A stretch of 9,573 bases of DNA, from NCBI GenBank assembly GCA_014239505.1, contig JAAZYT010000153.1:1-9573 (forward strand). Reading direction: 5' to 3'. A program made the translations under genes and the position numbers. Source of the DNA: Fidelibacterota bacterium. GTDB lineage: Bacteria; Fidelibacterota; Marinisomatia; Marinisomatales; TCS55. Positions 6,918-9,573 of the stretch are shown here, one piece after another (position 1 is the stretch's first letter; every line of letters begins with the position of its first letter). The notes under the pieces are model-generated. The model was not told the DNA's origin. It saw nothing but the letters and a program-made list of their open reading frames with translations, and did not search any database.

Positions 6918-8345
6918 ATGAAAAAAGCATTAATTATTTTTACTCTATTATTTTATGGTGCATTATTTAGTCAACATTATCAACAAGATTTTCCACCTGA
7001 AGAATTTAAAAAAAGATGGAGTGGAGTTTTATCTAAAATTGGAAATGATGCTGTAGCCGTGGTGCAAGGTTTTCCATTATCTAATGGATTTATTATGCCT
7101 CGTCAAACAAATGCATTCTATTATTTAAGCGGAATTGAAACTCCTCATTCTTATATATTAATTGATGGTCGAAATAAAAAAGTAACTTTATATATGCCAC
7201 CTCGGAATGAAAGATTAGAAAGAAGTGAAGGTCGGGTTCTTAACGCAGATGATGAAAAACTAATTAAAAAATTAGTTGGTGTAGATCAAGTTCGTTCTAC
7301 AGATGAGATGAGAATGAATTTTCCTCCGGATTTAAAAAGGAGTACAATAATATATACCATGTTTACACCTGCGGAAGGTCAAGGTCAAAGTCGCTATGAA
7401 CTTGAGGTAGCCAATGCGTCTATCGCAGCAGATCCATGGGATGGAAGAATAAGCCGAGAAGGACGTTTTGTACAGCTTCTGCGTACCCATAACCGAAATA
7501 ATAATGTTAAAGATTTAACTCCAATTATTGATGCCCTTAGAAGTGTTAAGAGTAATAATGAAATTGAGTTAATACGTCGAGCTTCTCAATTGGCAGGATT
7601 AGGTATGATAGAAGCAGTTAAAAGTACAGAGGTAGGCGCCTGGGAGTATCAATTAGATGGAGTTGCTAGGTATGTTTATTTAATTAACGGAGCTCGTTTA
7701 GAGGCATATAGATCAATTACAGCATCAGGCACAAAAAACATTAGTAATGGTCATTATTATAGAAATGATAGTCAATTGAAAAGTGGGGATATGGTTCTAA
7801 TGGACTATGCTCCAGATTTTAGATATTATGTTAGTGATATTGGAAGGATGTGGCCAGTTAATGGAAAATATGAACCTTGGCAACGTGAATTACTTCAAAT
7901 TATTTTAGAATATCGAAATGTTGTATTAGATATAATTAGGCCTGGCATTACTACGGATCAGATATTGGAAGAGGCAAGAAAAAAAATGAAACCAATAATG
8001 AAAAATCATAAATTTTCAAAAAAAATATATAAAAAGGCTGCAGAAAAAATGGTGAGGACAGGTGGCGGTGTTCTTTCTCATCCTGTTGGCTTGGCAGTTC
8101 ATGATGATGGTCCGTATAGGAATGGACCTTTAAAAGTGGGGCATGTTTTTTCAGTAGATCCTCAATTGTGGGTTCCTGAAGAAAATTTATATTTAAGATA
8201 TGAAGACACGATTGTAGTAACTAAGAATGGAAATGAAAACTTCACAGATTTTCTTCCTTCTGAGTTAGATGATTTAGAATCTTTAGTTCTTGAAAAAGGA
8301 ATCTTACAAACATTGCCAGAAAATAAAATGAAATGGAGAAAATAG
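6918..8345 (+). CDS. Exported M24 family metallopeptidase (aminopeptidase P-like)
   Basis: This 475-residue protein starts at the ATG at 6918, chosen because GAGGAGGGAG precedes it and a signal peptide follows (KKALIIFTLLFYG, cleavage near residue 18). The frame extends upstream to a GTG at 6852, but that extension is polar and hides the signal. An aminopeptidase-P-type N-terminal domain (about 22-165) precedes a pita-bread catalytic domain. By analogy with E. coli aminopeptidase P, the metal ligands are Asp296 and Asp307 ('MDYAPDFRYYVSDIGRMW', 295-312), His388 ('LSHPVGLAVHD', 386-396), Asp414 ('FSVDPQLW', 411-418) and Glu429 ('RYEDTIVV', 427-434). His279 and His395 match the other active-site histidines. 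Asp414 replaces the usual Glu. It likely removes N-terminal residues before proline from peptides in the periplasm. The next peptidase gene follows after one base. Confidence 0.92.
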   Translation: MKKALIIFTLLFYGALFSQHYQQDFPPEEFKKRWSGVLSKIGNDAVAVVQGFPLSNGFIMPRQTNAFYYLSGIETPHSYILIDGRNKKVTLYMPPRNERLERSEGRVLNADDEKLIKKLVGVDQVRSTDEMRMNFPPDLKRSTIIYTMFTPAEGQGQSRYELEVANASIAADPWDGRISREGRFVQLLRTHNRNNNVKDLTPIIDALRSVKSNNEIELIRRASQLAGLGMIEAVKSTEVGAWEYQLDGVARYVYLINGARLEAYRSITASGTKNISNGHYYRNDSQLKSGDMVLMDYAPDFRYYVSDIGRMWPVNGKYEPWQRELLQIILEYRNVVLDIIRPGITTDQILEEARKKMKPIMKNHKFSKKIYKKAAEKMVRTGGGVLSHPVGLAVHDDGPYRNGPLKVGHVFSVDPQLWVPEENLYLRYEDTIVVTKNGNENFTDFLPSELDDLESLVLEKGILQTLPENKMKWRK

Positions 8346-8346
8346 A

Positions 8347-9573
8347 ATGCATAACATAAAATATGATTTTGTTAAAAATATTTTAATTTCAATTATTATA
8401 ATATTTTCGTTTTTACTAGCTGACGAAGGATATAAAATGCCTCCAAAAGCAATTGCAGATTTAGTAGATGCACCGGTAACACCAAACGTCAGCATATCTC
8501 CTGATAAAAAAAATATATTAATTCTCGAAAGAGCAAGCCTACCCTCAATTGAAGAATTGTCACAACCTGAATTAAGATTAGCTGGAATAAGAATTAATCC
8601 TGCTACTAATGGCAGAAGTAGGACCAATAATTATATCGGGATAATTATTCAAAATATTAATTCTGGTAAACAAAAGAGAGTTAATGGGTTGCCTAAAAGT
8701 GGAAAAATATCAACTGTAAGTTGGTCTCCAAATGGGAAACAAATCGCTTTGGCAGTTATTAATGGTAATCAGATTAATCTATATTTAACTGAAGTAAAAA
8801 GTGGTAAAGCAAAATTACTAATTAAAAGGCCACTAAACACCATATATGGAACACCATTTTATTGGCTAAATGATAGTAAGGGATTACTAATTAAAACAGT
8901 AGTTGATAATAGAGGTGATGCTCCAAAGAAGACTGAAATCCCTAAAGGCCCCATTCTTCAAGAAAATTTGGGTAAAGTATCTCCTGCACGTACTTACCAA
9001 GATTTATTAACTAGTCCTTACGATGAAGATCTATTTGATTACTATATGACAGCTCAAGTTTTTCATGTGAGTATAAAAGGAAAGATGAAAAAAATTGGTA
9101 AACCAGGAGTTATTCGTAAAGCAGAACCATCACCTAATGGAAAATATATTCTACTTGAAACAATTCATCGTCCTTACTCTTATTTGGTTCCAATTTATCG
9201 TTTTCCTAATCTTGTACAAGTACTTGATTCTAAAGGTAATATAATTCACACAATTCGTGATATGCCACTCGCAGAAAGTATTCCGATTGGAAGAGATGCG
9301 GTTATATCTGGTCCACGTTCCTTTGGATGGAGATCTGATGTAGGTTCAATTATATATTATGTCAATGCATTAGATGAAGGTAATCCTAGTACTGATGTAC
9401 CATATAGAGATGAATTATTTTCGCTATCTCCTCCTTTTAAGAACACTGAACCAGAATCTCTAATAAAGTTAGAATTAAGATATAGCGGTGTAAAATGGGG
9501 AGATAATAATACTGCCTTGGTTTCAGCTAGAAAATGGACAGAGCGTAGAACTACAATGTGGCACTTAAATCCA
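8347..9573 (+). CDS. Exported S9 family (glutamyl endopeptidase-like) serine peptidase, N-terminal part
   Basis: An open frame from the ATG at 8347 runs to the right edge, giving 409 visible residues. The start follows the M24 stop by one base, with GGAG eight bases upstream inside the previous gene. A signal peptide (hydrophobic 11-24, cleavage after Ala25 in 'SFLLADEG') indicates export. The next residues, 'YKMPPKAIADLVDAP' (29-43), 'SISPDKKNILILER' (49-62) and 'SQPELRLAGIRINP' (72-85), are characteristic of the prolyl-oligopeptidase branch that includes plant chloroplast glutamyl endopeptidase. Propeller blades follow, for example 'STVSWSPNGKQIALAV' (122-137) and 'AEPSPNGKYILLETI' (259-273). 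Family members are about 800 residues, so the alpha/beta-hydrolase domain and catalytic Ser-Asp-His are outside the window. It probably cuts peptides in the periplasm, working with the M24 enzyme. Confidence 0.9.
   Translation, partial: MHNIKYDFVKNILISIIIIFSFLLADEGYKMPPKAIADLVDAPVTPNVSISPDKKNILILERASLPSIEELSQPELRLAGIRINPATNGRSRTNNYIGIIIQNINSGKQKRVNGLPKSGKISTVSWSPNGKQIALAVINGNQINLYLTEVKSGKAKLLIKRPLNTIYGTPFYWLNDSKGLLIKTVVDNRGDAPKKTEIPKGPILQENLGKVSPARTYQDLLTSPYDEDLFDYYMTAQVFHVSIKGKMKKIGKPGVIRKAEPSPNGKYILLETIHRPYSYLVPIYRFPNLVQVLDSKGNIIHTIRDMPLAESIPIGRDAVISGPRSFGWRSDVGSIIYYVNALDEGNPSTDVPYRDELFSLSPPFKNTEPESLIKLELRYSGVKWGDNNTALVSARKWTERRTTMWHLNP

Noticed and set aside
8304..8627. Minus-strand open frame of 107 codons, partly hydrophobic
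   Set aside because: It is opposite the end of the M24 gene and the signal peptide and N-terminal domain of the S9 gene, both of which match known families. Its hydrophobic part mirrors A+T-rich codons.

Overview
The window is A+T-rich and densely coded. Clear Shine-Dalgarno sequences (AAGGAG, GAGGAG, GAGGGAG) precede several genes. The content is typical of marine or environmental members of the Bacteroidetes-related FCB superphylum: a Tat-exported sugar oxidoreductase, a DUF1080 lipoprotein, a DoxX protein, a signal-peptide M24 peptidase, an S9 glutamyl-endopeptidase-like protein and a probable DUF5107 protein. Strong Shine-Dalgarno sites argue mildly against a typical Bacteroidetes genome and fit, for example, Marinimicrobia (SAR406). 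The taxonomy is inference only. There are no RNA genes, insertion sequences, CRISPR arrays or phage genes.

Layout: (1) Positions 3-527, plus strand, hold the 3' end of a TPR-type gene that enters from the left edge. (2) A 31-base convergent gap contains a small hairpin. (3) Positions 559-6748, minus strand, hold a tight six-gene operon, transcribed from right to left: DoxX membrane protein, Tat-exported Gfo/Idh/MocA oxidoreductase, MFS (NupG-like) transporter, cytosolic Gfo/Idh/MocA oxidoreductase, DUF1080 lipoprotein, Tat-exported TIM-barrel isomerase/epimerase-like protein. Spacings are 9, 15, -8, 3 and 0 bases. (4) A 169-base divergent intergenic region follows. (5) Positions 6918-9573, plus strand, hold two exported peptidase genes, an M24 aminopeptidase-P-like enzyme and an S9-family glutamyl-endopeptidase-like enzyme. 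They are separated by one base, and the second runs off the right edge.

The operon reads as one pathway. An exported dehydrogenase could oxidise a sugar or glycoside, probably at C3. The DUF1080 lipoprotein (a family that includes 3-keto-glycoside hydrolases and lyases) and the TIM-barrel protein would cleave or isomerise the keto-sugar outside the inner membrane. The MFS protein would import the product, and the cytosolic oxidoreductase would reduce or further convert it. DoxX, first in the operon, could connect periplasmic oxidation to the quinone pool. The family assignments are well supported. The substrate, the order of steps and the DoxX role are inference.
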